Position numbers and translations under genes: made by a program
Notes under the pieces: model-generated
Seen by the model: the letters and a program-made list of their open reading frames with translations, nothing else
What the model was told of the DNA's origin: nothing
The model's database searches: none
From: Curtobacterium sp. MCBD17_032
GTDB lineage: Bacteria; Actinomycetota; Actinomycetes; Actinomycetales; Microbacteriaceae
Reading direction: 5' to 3'
Assembly: GCF_003234855.1 (NCBI RefSeq)
Contig: NZ_QKTO01000010.1
Span: 19,490-83,489, forward strand
DNA: 64,000 bases
Part shown: piece by piece, positions 33,386 to 42,348 of the stretch
How the letters are laid out: each line of letters begins with the position of its first letter
How positions within the stretch are numbered: position 1 is the first letter of the stretch

Positions 33386-33741
33386 GGGTTCCCTTCCGAC
33401 GTGCCTGGACGGCTTCCAGGCGGTGCGGGCACCGGGTCGGTCGGCGTCGAGCGGGTGGTCACGGCCTCCGGACCCGAGGGCGGGCCCGACCGGTCCGTCC
33501 CCGTCGAGCGGGCCGTCCTGCCGGAGCGGGGCGGTCCGACCGTCGTGGAGGGCCGGATACACGAAGAGCACCACCCGTCAGGGCAGTGCTCCGGTCAGTC
33601 GCGCGCGAGTTGCGGCTCGCAGGCTGTGGTCGTCCGTATGTCGACATGCGCGCGCCGACCCATGGTGCGGGTCGTGCGTGACGTCGACATGTGGTCTCCC
33701 GTTCGGGTCGAGTCGATCCGATGCGTGCAGGCTAACCCAGA
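33386..33741. other. Long intergenic leader region of the HNH gene
   Basis: 356 bases without a convincing gene. ATGTCGACAT at 33636-33645 and a partial copy (CGTCGACATGT, near 33679-33689) are the only repeats noticed. They could be operator half-sites or chance. Confidence 0.4.
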
Positions 33742-33774
33742 AACCGGCCCCGCACGAGGGGTGCGGGGCCGGTT
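33742..33774 (-). terminator. Terminator of the NlpC/P60 gene
   Basis: A perfect 14-bp stem (33742-33755 with 33761-33774) with a 5-base loop, 45 bases beyond the stop on the minus strand. Confidence 0.85.
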
Positions 33775-33818
33775 CGGACGCTGTTCACATGCGCACCCTC
33801 GGAGTGACGTCCCCGAGG

Positions 33819-34913
33819 TCAGATCCCGAAGCGGACGATGTGGTAGCTGCTCGACCAGATCGGGCGGATGGACACGGAGCCGCCGGGCTTCGGCGCGTCC
33901 ATGATCATGCCGTTGCCCATGTAGAAGCCGTCGTGCGAGCCGTCGTTGAACACGACGACGTCCCCCGGCTGCGCTTCCGACTCGGGGATCGTCGTGCCGG
34001 CCTGGTCCTGGAGCGTGACCGAGTGGGCGAGGCTGATGCCGTGCTGCGCGTAGACGTACATGACGTAGCCCGAGCAGTCGAACCCGGCGGGGGTGGCGCC
34101 GCCGAACACGTAAGGCGTCCCGATGTACTGCTTCGCCGTGGCGACGACGGCCGGCAGCGAGAACGGGGTGCCCGCGGCGGGAGCCGCACCCGTCGCGGCG
34201 GCGCCTGCTGCCGAGGCGGTCGTCGCGGAGTCGGCGGCGAGGTAGTCCTCCGCCGTCTTGCCGTCGTAGGCATACTCGGCCGCCTTCGCTGCACGGGCGG
34301 CCTCGACCTCGGCGGCCCGGTCGGCTGCGGCCTTCGCCGCTGCCTTCGCAGCGGCCTGCGCCTCGAGGGTCTCGGTGGAGGTGGCGCCGAATCCGTCGCG
34401 CGAGGTGTCGGCGGTGCCCGCGGCGGCGGAGACGTCGAACTCCTGCGTCTGGACCGGGGCTGCGGCGCGGGCGTCGGCCGCGGGCGTCGGCTGGGTGCTC
34501 GCGAAGGCGGCGGGGACGGCCATCGTGCCGAACATGCCGGCGGCGACCGCGAGCACGACGGGCGCCATGAACTTCCGCTTGCGCGAGGAGGTCGTCGGCG
34601 CTGCTGCCGAGCGGGTGGCGGCGGTGCGGGTGGCACCGAGGGCACTGCCGGTGCGGGCCGCCGTCGGGCGGGCCGCGGTGGTACGGGCGGGGGTGGACGC
34701 CGTGCGGGCGAGCGGTCGGCGCGTGGCACGCTCGGCTGCTTCGCGTACTGCCCTGCGGGTCAGGGGAGCTGCGGTGGCGTCACCGGAGGTCGTCGGGTTC
34801 GCGGTCGTCGAGTCGTCCGCGGCGGTACCGGTGTGGGTCAAGTGGGTCTCCGGCGTCTCATCGACACGCACCCGGTGGTCGACCGAGCGTGTGCAACCCC
34901 ATCCGTTCGTCAT
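33819..34913 (-). CDS. NlpC/P60 (C40) cell-wall hydrolase with long N-terminal extension
   Basis: A 364-residue protein. About 115 Thr/Ala/Arg-rich hydrophilic residues precede the single hydrophobic segment RKFMAPVVLAVAAGMFGTMA. An Ala-rich helical linker follows (QAAAKAAAKAAADRAAEVEAA in part), then the C-terminal NlpC/P60 domain (about 255-364) with catalytic Cys in GFDCSGYV and His in DGSHDGFYMGNGM. It cleaves peptidoglycan stem peptides, probably membrane-anchored with an unusual cytoplasmic extension, unless translation really starts later. The ATG at 34913 has GGAAAC just upstream; a GTG at 34958 is possible. A TCGACA-17-TACACT promoter gives a leader of about 74 bases. Confidence 0.87.
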   Translation of the reverse strand: MTNGWGCTRSVDHRVRVDETPETHLTHTGTAADDSTTANPTTSGDATAAPLTRRAVREAAERATRRPLARTASTPARTTAARPTAARTGSALGATRTAATRSAAAPTTSSRKRKFMAPVVLAVAAGMFGTMAVPAAFASTQPTPAADARAAAPVQTQEFDVSAAAGTADTSRDGFGATSTETLEAQAAAKAAAKAAADRAAEVEAARAAKAAEYAYDGKTAEDYLAADSATTASAAGAAATGAAPAAGTPFSLPAVVATAKQYIGTPYVFGGATPAGFDCSGYVMYVYAQHGISLAHSVTLQDQAGTTIPESEAQPGDVVVFNDGSHDGFYMGNGMIMDAPKPGGSVSIRPIWSSSYHIVRFGI

Positions 34914-34993
34914 CGTTTCCGATCCAGGCAGGAGACGGGTCGTGAGACGTCCTGCCACGGGTCCCCGCGATCGCTGCTCCCGGAGACTCGTCG

Positions 34994-35022
34994 AGTGTAC
35001 GGGCGCTCGGTCACACTGTCGA
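34994..35022 (-). promoter_or_regulatory. Promoter of the NlpC/P60 gene
   Basis: On the minus strand, TCGACA (35017-35022), 17 bases, TACACT (34994-34999). Confidence 0.6.
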
Positions 35023-35125
35023 GATGAAACCGTGATCTGGTAACGAACAGGTGAAGAAGCCCTGGTCAGAGCGCTACTGACGGCGTCACACTGGTGCGTC
35101 CGGTTCTTGTACGTCCGTAAAGGCG

Positions 35126-35154
35126 TTGTACCCCCGACGTGTACCCCCTATAGT
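35126..35154 (+). promoter_or_regulatory. Strong orphan promoter, plus strand
   Basis: TTGTAC (35126-35131), 17 bases, TATAGT (35149-35154). It overlaps direct repeats of GTACCCCC (35129 and 35141) that could be an operator. No plus-strand gene follows before the convergent lipoprotein gene, so it may drive a small RNA. Confidence 0.5.
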
Positions 35155-35428
35155 TCGCCCACCACGAGGACCAAGGCGCGAGCTCACCGCGGCGATCCCG
35201 GTCCACCGACGGACCCTCGTGCTGTGACGCCCGGCACCTGTACCGAGCGATCGCAGCGACAGCGCACGACCGACCGGCCGGTCCAGGACGGGTTGCGGAA
35301 CGTCGACAGGGACGGTCACGGGATCGCGGTGCACATGTGACGAGGACGGGATGCAGGTACCCCGGAGTGCGGGCTCCGGTGCACCCCCGACGCAGCGCCT
35401 GGCCCGGGCTGTGCCGGCGGGCGACAGG
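35155..35428. other. Gene-less stretch downstream of an orphan promoter
   Basis: No ORF with a plausible start lies downstream of the promoter; the open frame 35107-35340 begins before it. The stretch could encode an untranslated RNA antisense to, or ending near, the lipoprotein gene. No recognised RNA family was seen. Confidence 0.3.
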
Positions 35429-35968
35429 TCACTCGCCGGAGAGGTCCTCGGCGATGTCGTCGGCGGTGCCGGGGAAGCACAGCGAGACCGCCTGCACCGT
35501 GTGGTTCCCGGGGTACGCGTACGCGCTGATCGACGCGGTCTTCCCGCCACCGCTGCCGATGACCGCCGGACCGTCGCTCGACTCGCGGCGGACGACCTGC
35601 ATCCCCTGGGACTTCCAGTGCTCCTCCATGCGGGTGGCGTCCTCGTCGGGCGACCCCTCGAGCGTGCTCCCGGTCAGGTAGCGCCACTGCGCCCCTCGCG
35701 TGCCGTCCTCGAGTTCGCAGTCTTCCGGGTAGTCCGGGCCGGTGCGCGCCTTCCACTCCCCACCGAGTCGCTCGGTGGCGTCGTCGACGGCTTCGATCAT
35801 CTGCTGCTTCGCGGTGTCGGCGTCCACGGTCGGCTCCGTCCGTCCTGGTGCTGCGGTGTCGGGTCCCCGCAGGACACAGCCTGCGAGCACGGTGGTGGTG
35901 GCCGTCATGACGAGGACGCCCGCGACGGCGCGCCTCGCCGTGGTCCATCGTGCGGTGGTCGTCGTCAT
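35429..35968 (-). CDS. Secreted lipoprotein, function unknown
   Basis: A 179-residue protein with a signal peptide and lipobox VLAGC (Cys near 31). The mature part is acidic and contains EWKARTGPDYPEDCELEDG, RMEEHWKSQGMQV and an internal pair of Cys (PEDCEL and SLCFPG). It resembles the small lipoproteins found beside DUF1023 hydrolases in Microbacteriaceae, but I cannot name a family. The ATG at 35968 overlaps the stop of the DUF1023 remnant as ATGA, so it was translated with it. If the upstream part of that operon is lost, its expression is in doubt. Confidence 0.8.
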   Translation of the reverse strand: MTTTTARWTTARRAVAGVLVMTATTTVLAGCVLRGPDTAAPGRTEPTVDADTAKQQMIEAVDDATERLGGEWKARTGPDYPEDCELEDGTRGAQWRYLTGSTLEGSPDEDATRMEEHWKSQGMQVVRRESSDGPAVIGSGGGKTASISAYAYPGNHTVQAVSLCFPGTADDIAEDLSGE

Positions 35969-36941
35969 CGTCCCGCCATCCACCAGGGCTTCCCGTCGAT
36001 CAGGTCCTGGTCTCGCTTCGTCGGTGGTTCCGGGTGGTACGCGGTCGCATCGTCCTCGTGCCCCGTCGTGACCCGCCCCACGTTGTACACGGACTCGGTG
36101 TCGGCGTCCAGGTAGCCGGACCTGTCACGGGTGGGCGGGTCGTGGTCGAGGACCGGCTTCCGGTCCGCCGCGTCGGCGGGGTTCGAGTCCGTCCCGAAGA
36201 CCGTCGCACCGAAGGCCTCTCGGGACGGATCCACGTGGTGCCCGGATGCCGTGCGTCCCAGCGCTGCGGGGTGGTCGCCCTGTCCGGCCTCGTCGGGGAG
36301 GACGTTCCGTGCCTGGCCGACGGAGACGTGCTCGGCGTGCACCTTGCCGGCCGAGTCGACCGCGTTCGGCAGGCCGGCGGACCCCAGCGCGACGAACCGG
36401 TCGACGTGCGCGTCCGTCGTCGAGAGCGCCTGTGCCGAGACGGTCGTGCCGTACGAGTGCGCGACGACGTTGGTCTCGGGCATCCGTCCGGCTCGCACGG
36501 CGCCGAGGCCGTTGATCGACGCGGCCAGCCGAGGCGCACCGGCTTCGGCCTTGCCCATCCCGAGGACGGTGGTGGCGTCAGGCGCCTCGTAACCGATCCA
36601 GGCGAGCACCGCTCGGTCCGGCGGGTTCCCACTCCGTCCCTGCTCGTCGTGGATGTTCTGCGCAGCCCGGGTCCAGTTGCTCATGTCGGCCGTGGTCGTG
36701 TCCATGCCCGGGACGGCCCAGGTCACATCGTCGGCGGTGTCGAGGTCGCCGATGGAGACCGACGCGAGCGGCGGGTGATCGTCGGTCAGGGAGATGAGCG
36801 ACCGCGCTCTCTCGGCGTCCTTCGGCTTGGCCAGCTCCTCGCCGACGATGACCCGCGTCCGACGGGCGTCCAGGGATCGGACGGGGCACGCCCGGACAGG
36901 GCAGACCGTTCCTGCCCCTCGGTGCTGCGGGCGAGGAGACG
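35965..36941 (-). pseudogene. 5'-truncated DUF1023 (alpha/beta hydrolase) gene
   Basis: The frame encodes a nearly whole DUF1023 domain: LASVSIGDLDTADDV, AVPGMDTTTADM, NVVAHSYGTTVSAQAL (Ser nucleophile elbow), VDRFVALGSAGLPNAVD and the late HHVDPSREAFGATVFGTD. DUF1023 proteins normally carry about 200 more residues before this. Here the frame runs upstream into the 3' end of the DtxR gene with no ATG, GTG or TTG before the domain; the first possible start is a GTG inside the domain near 36727. I read it as a gene whose 5' half was removed at the DtxR junction. The overlapping lipoprotein gene is its intact operon partner. Confidence 0.72.
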
Positions 36942-37637
36942 TCAGTCGGTGCTGATGTAGACGTGCTGCGCGACCTCGGTCGGCAGTTCGATCCCGGCGT
37001 CCTCGCCGTCGACGCGGACCGACACGTAGGCGCCCGCACGCTGCACGCTCGCCGTCCGCCCGGGCATGACCCCGGCACTCCGGAGCTGGTGCAGGAGCTC
37101 CGGTTCGAACTGCACCGGCTCGCCCAGGCGCCGGATGACGCCGGTCGCGACGGCGTCGGTGTCGTCGGTGGCCGCCACGATGTTCCGCACGCCGTCCAGG
37201 AAGCCCGGAGCGGTGGGACCGCCGATCTCCGCCAGGCCCGGGATCGGGTTGCCGTACGGCGACTCCGTCGGGTTGCCGAGCATCTCGAGCAGGCGGACCT
37301 CCACCTGCTCGCTCATCACGTGCTCCCACCGGCAGGCCTCGTCGTGGACGAACGCCCAGTCGAGGCCGATCACGTCGGCGAGCAGCCGCTCGGCGAGGCG
37401 GTGCTTGCGCATCACGTGCGTGGCGCGGGACCGGCCGGTGTCGGTGAGTTCGAGGTGCCGGTCGCCCGAGACGACGACGAGTCCGTCGCGCTCCATGCGC
37501 GCGATGGTCTGCGAGACCGTCGGACCCGAGTGGCCGAGACGCTCCGAGATGCGGGCCCGTAGGGGGACGATGCCCTCTTCTTCGAGGTCGAGGATGGTGC
37601 GGAGGTACATCTCCGTGGTGTCGACGAGATCGGTCAC
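36942..37637 (-). CDS. DtxR/IdeR-family iron-dependent regulator
   Basis: A 231-residue three-domain repressor. Both metal sites of DtxR are conserved at the same residue numbers: Met10, Cys102, Glu105, His106 (ACRWEHVM) and His79, Glu83, His98. The winged helix SGPTVSQTIARMERDGLV is followed by the dimer domain and a C-terminal SH3-like domain (about 150-231). With Fe2+ (or Mn2+) bound it represses uptake genes. The GTG at 37637 has AGGAG-like sequence upstream, and TAGTGT near 37670 may be the -10. It is divergent from serC. Confidence 0.95.
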   Translation of the reverse strand: MTDLVDTTEMYLRTILDLEEEGIVPLRARISERLGHSGPTVSQTIARMERDGLVVVSGDRHLELTDTGRSRATHVMRKHRLAERLLADVIGLDWAFVHDEACRWEHVMSEQVEVRLLEMLGNPTESPYGNPIPGLAEIGGPTAPGFLDGVRNIVAATDDTDAVATGVIRRLGEPVQFEPELLHQLRSAGVMPGRTASVQRAGAYVSVRVDGEDAGIELPTEVAQHVYISTD

Positions 37638-37810
37638 GCCTCCGCCTCTCCTGATGTGGACCCAGCCCGACCCACACTACTTGCTGGTGCCGACGACCCG
37701 GGACCGACACCGTGCGCTCTGCGCGGACACCGGCCGGGAGGCCCGTCCCGGCCCCGCCCCGTCCGGCCGGTCCATCGGGGCGACGGCAGGGCCGTCGCTA
37801 GGATCGGCCC

Positions 37811-38929
37811 ATGGCAGACATCGTCATCCCAGCCGACCTCCTCCCCACCGACGGCCGCTTCGGATGCGGTCCGTCGAAGATCCGCGGAGCGCAGCTCGAG
37901 ACCCTCGTCACCCGCGGCGCCACCGTCCTGGGGACCTCGCACCGCCAGAAGCCCGTCAAGGACCTGGTCGGCTCCGTCCGCCAGGGCCTCGCCGACCTGT
38001 TCCAGGTGCCGGACGGCTACGAGGTCGTGCTCGGCAACGGCGGCTCGACCGCGTTCTGGGACGCTGCCGCCTTCGGGCTCATCGAGCGCCGGGCGGAGAA
38101 CCTGTCCTTCGGTGAGTTCGGGTCGAAGTTCGCCAAGGCCGCCGCCGCCCCGTGGCTCGAGGCACCGCACGTCGTGGAGGCCCCGGGCGGGTCCCGCGCC
38201 GAGCTCGAGGTCGTCCAGGGTGTCGACGTCTACGCCTACCCGCACAACGAGACCTCGACCGGCGTCATGGCCCCGGTCGTCCGGGCCGCGGGCGACCCCG
38301 GCGCACTGACCGTCGTCGACGCCACGAGCGCTGCCGGTGGTGCCGCGTTCGACGTCGACCAGACCGACGTCTACTACTTCGCGCCGCAGAAGAACTTCGC
38401 CTCGGACGGCGGGCTCTGGCTCGCGCTGTTCTCCCCTGCTGCGATCGAGCGCGTCGAGCGGATCGCCGCTTCCGACCGGTACATTCCGGAGTTCCTGTCG
38501 CTCAAGAACGCCGTGGACAACTCCCGGTTGGACCAGACGCTGAACACCCCGGCGATCACGACCCTGCTGCTCCTCGACGACCAGGTGCGGTGGATGAACC
38601 AGTCCGGTGGTCTGGCGTGGGCCGACGGCCGCACGAAGACGTCGTCCTCCACGCTCTACGACTGGGCCGAGGCCTCCGACTACGCGACGCCGTTCGTCAC
38701 CGACCCGGCGCACCGGTCGCAGGTCGTCGTGACGATCGACCTCGACGACTCGATCGACGCCAAAGCCGTGGCCGCGACGCTCCGGCAGAACGGCATCGTC
38801 GACACCGAGCCGTACCGGAAGCTCGGCCGGAACCAACTCCGTGTCGCGACCTTCACGGCGATCGACCCCGACGACGTCACCAAGCTCACGCGGGCGATCG
38901 ACCACGTGGTGGCTGCCCTGGCGAGCTGA
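37811..38929 (+). CDS. serC: Phosphoserine transaminase
   Basis: A 372-residue class V aminotransferase of the actinobacterial SerC type. It makes 3-phosphoserine from 3-phosphohydroxypyruvate and glutamate in serine synthesis. FGCGPSKIRGAQLE at the start, LGTSHRQKPVKDLV, NGGSTAFWDAAAFGL, HNETSTGV and the PLP Lys in YYFAPQKNFASDGG are present. TAGGAT lies six bases before the ATG, so the mRNA is leaderless. A strong terminator follows. Confidence 0.97.
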   Translation: MADIVIPADLLPTDGRFGCGPSKIRGAQLETLVTRGATVLGTSHRQKPVKDLVGSVRQGLADLFQVPDGYEVVLGNGGSTAFWDAAAFGLIERRAENLSFGEFGSKFAKAAAAPWLEAPHVVEAPGGSRAELEVVQGVDVYAYPHNETSTGVMAPVVRAAGDPGALTVVDATSAAGGAAFDVDQTDVYYFAPQKNFASDGGLWLALFSPAAIERVERIAASDRYIPEFLSLKNAVDNSRLDQTLNTPAITTLLLLDDQVRWMNQSGGLAWADGRTKTSSSTLYDWAEASDYATPFVTDPAHRSQVVVTIDLDDSIDAKAVAATLRQNGIVDTEPYRKLGRNQLRVATFTAIDPDDVTKLTRAIDHVVAALAS

Positions 38930-38948
38930 CCCCGCCGCCGCGAGACGC

Positions 38949-39000
38949 GACGAGGGCGGTGTCACGCAACGGTGTTCCGTTGCAGGGCACCGCCCTCGTC
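38949..39000 (+). terminator. serC terminator
   Basis: An outer 13-bp stem (38949-38961 with 38988-39000) encloses an inner 7-bp hairpin (38966-38972 with 38977-38983). Confidence 0.87.
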
Positions 39001-39051
39001 GTGTCGCATGGGTCGTCGCGTCGCGTGCGTCGACGTGTCGCGTGGGTCGGG

Positions 39052-39097
39052 CAGGACCTGACCGACGGGTCAGGACCTGACCGACGGGTCAGGACCG
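39052..39097. repeat. 19-base tandem repeat, 2.4 copies
   Basis: CAGGACCTGACCGACGGGT occurs at 39052-39070 and 39071-39089, then begins again at 39090. It lies between the serC terminator and the DUF3027 stop. No function is evident. Confidence 0.8.
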
Positions 39098-39107
39098 GAG
39101 GGACCGG

Positions 39108-39742
<635 letters not shown>

Positions 39743-39746
<4 letters not shown>

Positions 39747-40120
39747 GCGTCCAACTGGTCGGCGACGTGTCGCAGGATGGTGGCGATCCGCTCACCGTTC
39801 TTCGGGTAGCGGCCCCGCTTGAGGTCACCGCTGATGCGGTCGAGTTCCTTCACCAGGTCCTCGACGATGACGGCCATGTCGTCGGCGGAGCGACGGGTCA
39901 TCTTGGAGAGCGACGCCGGCGCTTCGAGGATCCGCACGGTCAGCGCCTGCGACCCCTTCTTGCCCTGCACCACGCCGTACTCGAGCTTGGTGCCGGCCTT
40001 CACCGTGGCCACACCGTCGGGCAGGGAGGAGGCGTGCAGGAAGACCTGGTCGCCGTCGTCTCCGGTGATGAAGCCGAAGCCCTTCTGGTCGTCGTAGAAC
40101 TTGACCTTGCCGGTGGGCAT
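39743..40120 (-). CDS. Cold-shock domain protein with C-terminal helical extension
   Basis: A 125-residue protein. Residues 1-66 are a cold-shock domain: TGKVKFYDDQKGFGFITGDDGDQVFLHASSLPDG (RNP1 KGFGFI, RNP2 VFLHAS). A further 55 residues form a predicted helical region DMAVIVEDLVKELDRISGDL ending in HVADQLDA. The extension is typical of this actinobacterial subtype rather than plain CspA. It binds single-stranded nucleic acid. The ATG at 40120 has GAGGAG nine bases upstream. First gene of the pair with DUF3027. Confidence 0.93.
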
Positions 40121-40174
40121 GCTGGGACTCCTCGTCACATGAACGGCCGCGGTGCGTCGGACTATCCTGGGTGG

Positions 40175-40477
40175 ATGGCCAAGCCGACCCGATCCACCGG
40201 TGACCCCCGCACTGCTGCGGAACCCCCGGCGACGCCCAATCGTACCGAACGCACACTCGCGTTCATGGTCGGTGGCATCGTCCTCCTCATCCTGGCGTGC
40301 TTCATCGTCATGATCGCCGGGTGGCTGACCATGAAGCAGATCCCCGGGGACGGCATCTGGCCGGTCGCGCTCGGGGTCGTCTACTTCGGTCCGCCCGTCG
40401 CCTTCGTGCTCATGATGGTGCTCCTGGTCACCACGTGGACCCGCAAGGCCCGGCAGCACCGCGCAGAGGCCCGCTGA
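40175..40477 (+). CDS. Small two-segment membrane protein
   Basis: A 100-residue protein with hydrophobic segments near 30-52 and 62-88 and a basic C-terminus (TRKARQHRAEAR). No named family was recognised. TATCCT lies six bases before the ATG at 40175, giving a leaderless start; it is divergent from the cold-shock gene. It is 28 bases upstream of the XPB-associated gene on the same strand and may share its transcript. Confidence 0.75.
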   Translation: MAKPTRSTGDPRTAAEPPATPNRTERTLAFMVGGIVLLILACFIVMIAGWLTMKQIPGDGIWPVALGVVYFGPPVAFVLMMVLLVTTWTRKARQHRAEAR

Positions 40478-40505
40478 CGTCCGCCCCGGACGCCGGCCGA
40501 GGACG

Positions 40506-42290
40506 ATGACGACCACGACGGACCTCGCCGCACGCCTGCGCGAGCTCCCAGACCAGGCACTCGAGCAGCTCGTGCTCGCCCGCGCCCTGCCCGCGGCCGC
40601 CCTCGGCGAGTCCGGCCCGCAGCACATCGCGGACTTCTTCGACCTCGCCGAGGCCCTCCGTACCGACGACGCGGTGGACGCCGCCGTCGAACGACTCCCG
40701 CGTCGCACGCTCGTCGCGCTCCGCGACGGCGGCCCCGCCGAGGACCTCGCCCCCGCCGTCGCACTCGGACTCGTCGGCGCGGACGGCGCAGTCGACGACG
40801 CGGTCACCGCCCGACTGGCGGCCCGCCCCGACCTCGTCCCGGACGGCCAGGGAGGCCCGGCTCCGGTCCGCCCCGCGCCCGCGGCCCGGCAGGACGCCGA
40901 GGGGGGCGCCGACGACGGCCGCGCCCGCGCTGCCGGTGCCGAGCAGGCCTTCGAGACGCTCACCGTGCTCGCCGAACTCCTCCGCGCCGCCGACGACGGC
41001 GCCGTCCGCGAACTGGCGAAGGGCGGCATCGGTGCGCCCCTCGCCCGGCAGCTCGCCGAGCGCGCGGGTGCCGACGCCGCCGTGGTCGCTGACCGTCTCG
41101 CCCTGCTCGACCGGATCGGTGCCGCCCATCCCGTGGACGGCTCGTGGACGGTCTCGGACCACGGTCGGACCTGGCTCCGGTCGCCGTGGCCGGACCGCTG
41201 GTCCACGCTGGTGCGCGACTGGCGGGACGCCCTCGCCCCCGCCGTGGTCGAGGTCCTCACGCTCGCGGACGACGACCTCATCGACCTCGTGACCCTGGGG
41301 CGGTGGGCGTACCCGGCCGGCGCGCGCTGGCTCGACGCCGCGCTGCTGGACGCCGCCGGTACCGCCGGGGTGCTCGGGCTCGCGGTCGCCGGGCACCTGA
41401 CGTCCACCGGGCACGCACTGCTCGGTGACGACACCGACGCCGCCCGGGCCGCAGCGGACGCCGACCTGCCGGGCACCGTCGACGGCGTGTACCTCCAGCC
41501 GGACCTGACGGTCATCGCACCGGGTCCGCTGTCGCCGGCGGACGACGACGACCTCCGTGCCGTCGCCGACCTGGAGGCACCGGGATTGGCCGCCCGGTAC
41601 CGGGTGTCCGAGGACTCGCTCCGTCGGGCGCTCCGTGCCGGCAGGACCCGCGACGAGGTGGTCGCGCTCTTCACGCGCCTCGGCGCCACCGAGGTGCCGC
41701 AGCCCCTCACCTACCTCATCGACCAGGTCGCGACCCGGGACGGCAGCGTCGTCGTCGGACGGGGCGAGGGCGACCTCGGGGCAACGGTGCACGGGACGCC
41801 CGAGCAGCTCGACCTGATCGGGGTCGACGCCGAGCTCCGCCAGCTGGCGTGGGAGCGTCCCGACCTCACGACACTCGTGACGAAGTACCCGCCGCACGTC
41901 GTGGCCAGTGCCCTCGAGGACCAGCGCTACCCGGCCGTGCTCGCAGCCGACGCCCGCCCGGAGACGCGCTCCGGGCCTCCCGTCCGGCGGCGCACCCCGA
42001 GCCGCTCGCCCGAGCAGGCGGCCCGCGCCCTGGTGGAGCGTCTGCGCCTGACGACGGAACGCGGCGACGCGGAACCGGAGCAGGAGTGGCTGGCCCGCCA
42101 GATCGACATGGCCGTGCGCGGCCGCACGCCGATCCGGGTGACGGTCCGGATGCCGGACGGGTCCGAGAAGCCGTTCTCGATCGTCCCGACGTCGGTCGCC
42201 GCCGGGCGGGTGCGCGGGAAGGACACCGCGGTCGACGTCGAGCGGACCCTCCCGCTGTCCCTCGTCGTCGCGATCGAGAGCGACGCCTGA
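40506..42290 (+). CDS. Helicase-associated (XPB_3-type) domain protein
   Basis: A 594-residue protein that, in actinobacteria, precedes the XPB-like helicase gene. The N-terminal half is helical with repeated ALRDGG and LLRAADDGAVREL blocks. The middle holds the conserved VDGVYLQPDLTVIAPGPLSP and ARYRVSEDSLRRAL. LGATVHGTPEQLDLIGVDAELRQLAWERPD and PLTYLIDQVATRDG also match the helicase-C_3 family. The C-terminus VAIESDA follows a TPIRVTVRMPDGSEKP beta-rich domain. It lacks ATPase motifs, so it probably assists the next gene product. The ATG at 40506 lies just after the membrane protein gene. Confidence 0.87.
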   Translation: MTTTTDLAARLRELPDQALEQLVLARALPAAALGESGPQHIADFFDLAEALRTDDAVDAAVERLPRRTLVALRDGGPAEDLAPAVALGLVGADGAVDDAVTARLAARPDLVPDGQGGPAPVRPAPAARQDAEGGADDGRARAAGAEQAFETLTVLAELLRAADDGAVRELAKGGIGAPLARQLAERAGADAAVVADRLALLDRIGAAHPVDGSWTVSDHGRTWLRSPWPDRWSTLVRDWRDALAPAVVEVLTLADDDLIDLVTLGRWAYPAGARWLDAALLDAAGTAGVLGLAVAGHLTSTGHALLGDDTDAARAAADADLPGTVDGVYLQPDLTVIAPGPLSPADDDDLRAVADLEAPGLAARYRVSEDSLRRALRAGRTRDEVVALFTRLGATEVPQPLTYLIDQVATRDGSVVVGRGEGDLGATVHGTPEQLDLIGVDAELRQLAWERPDLTTLVTKYPPHVVASALEDQRYPAVLAADARPETRSGPPVRRRTPSRSPEQAARALVERLRLTTERGDAEPEQEWLARQIDMAVRGRTPIRVTVRMPDGSEKPFSIVPTSVAAGRVRGKDTAVDVERTLPLSLVVAIESDA

Positions 42291-42348
42291 CGGACGCCCT
42301 GTGGACAACCGGGTGTCACACCAGCTGCGCCGCCTAGGCTGATCCGTC

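Noticed and set aside
33636..33689. Two ATGTCGACAT-like palindromes
   Set aside because: Only one is exact; spacing and position suggest nothing specific.
34914..35020. Possible c-di-AMP (ydaO) riboswitch before the NlpC/P60 gene
   Set aside because: GGGGACCC is present on the minus strand, but the leader of about 74 bases is too short and the other conserved stems are missing.
35107..35340. 77-residue plus-strand ORF
   Set aside because: Its start precedes the orphan promoter and the peptide has no features.
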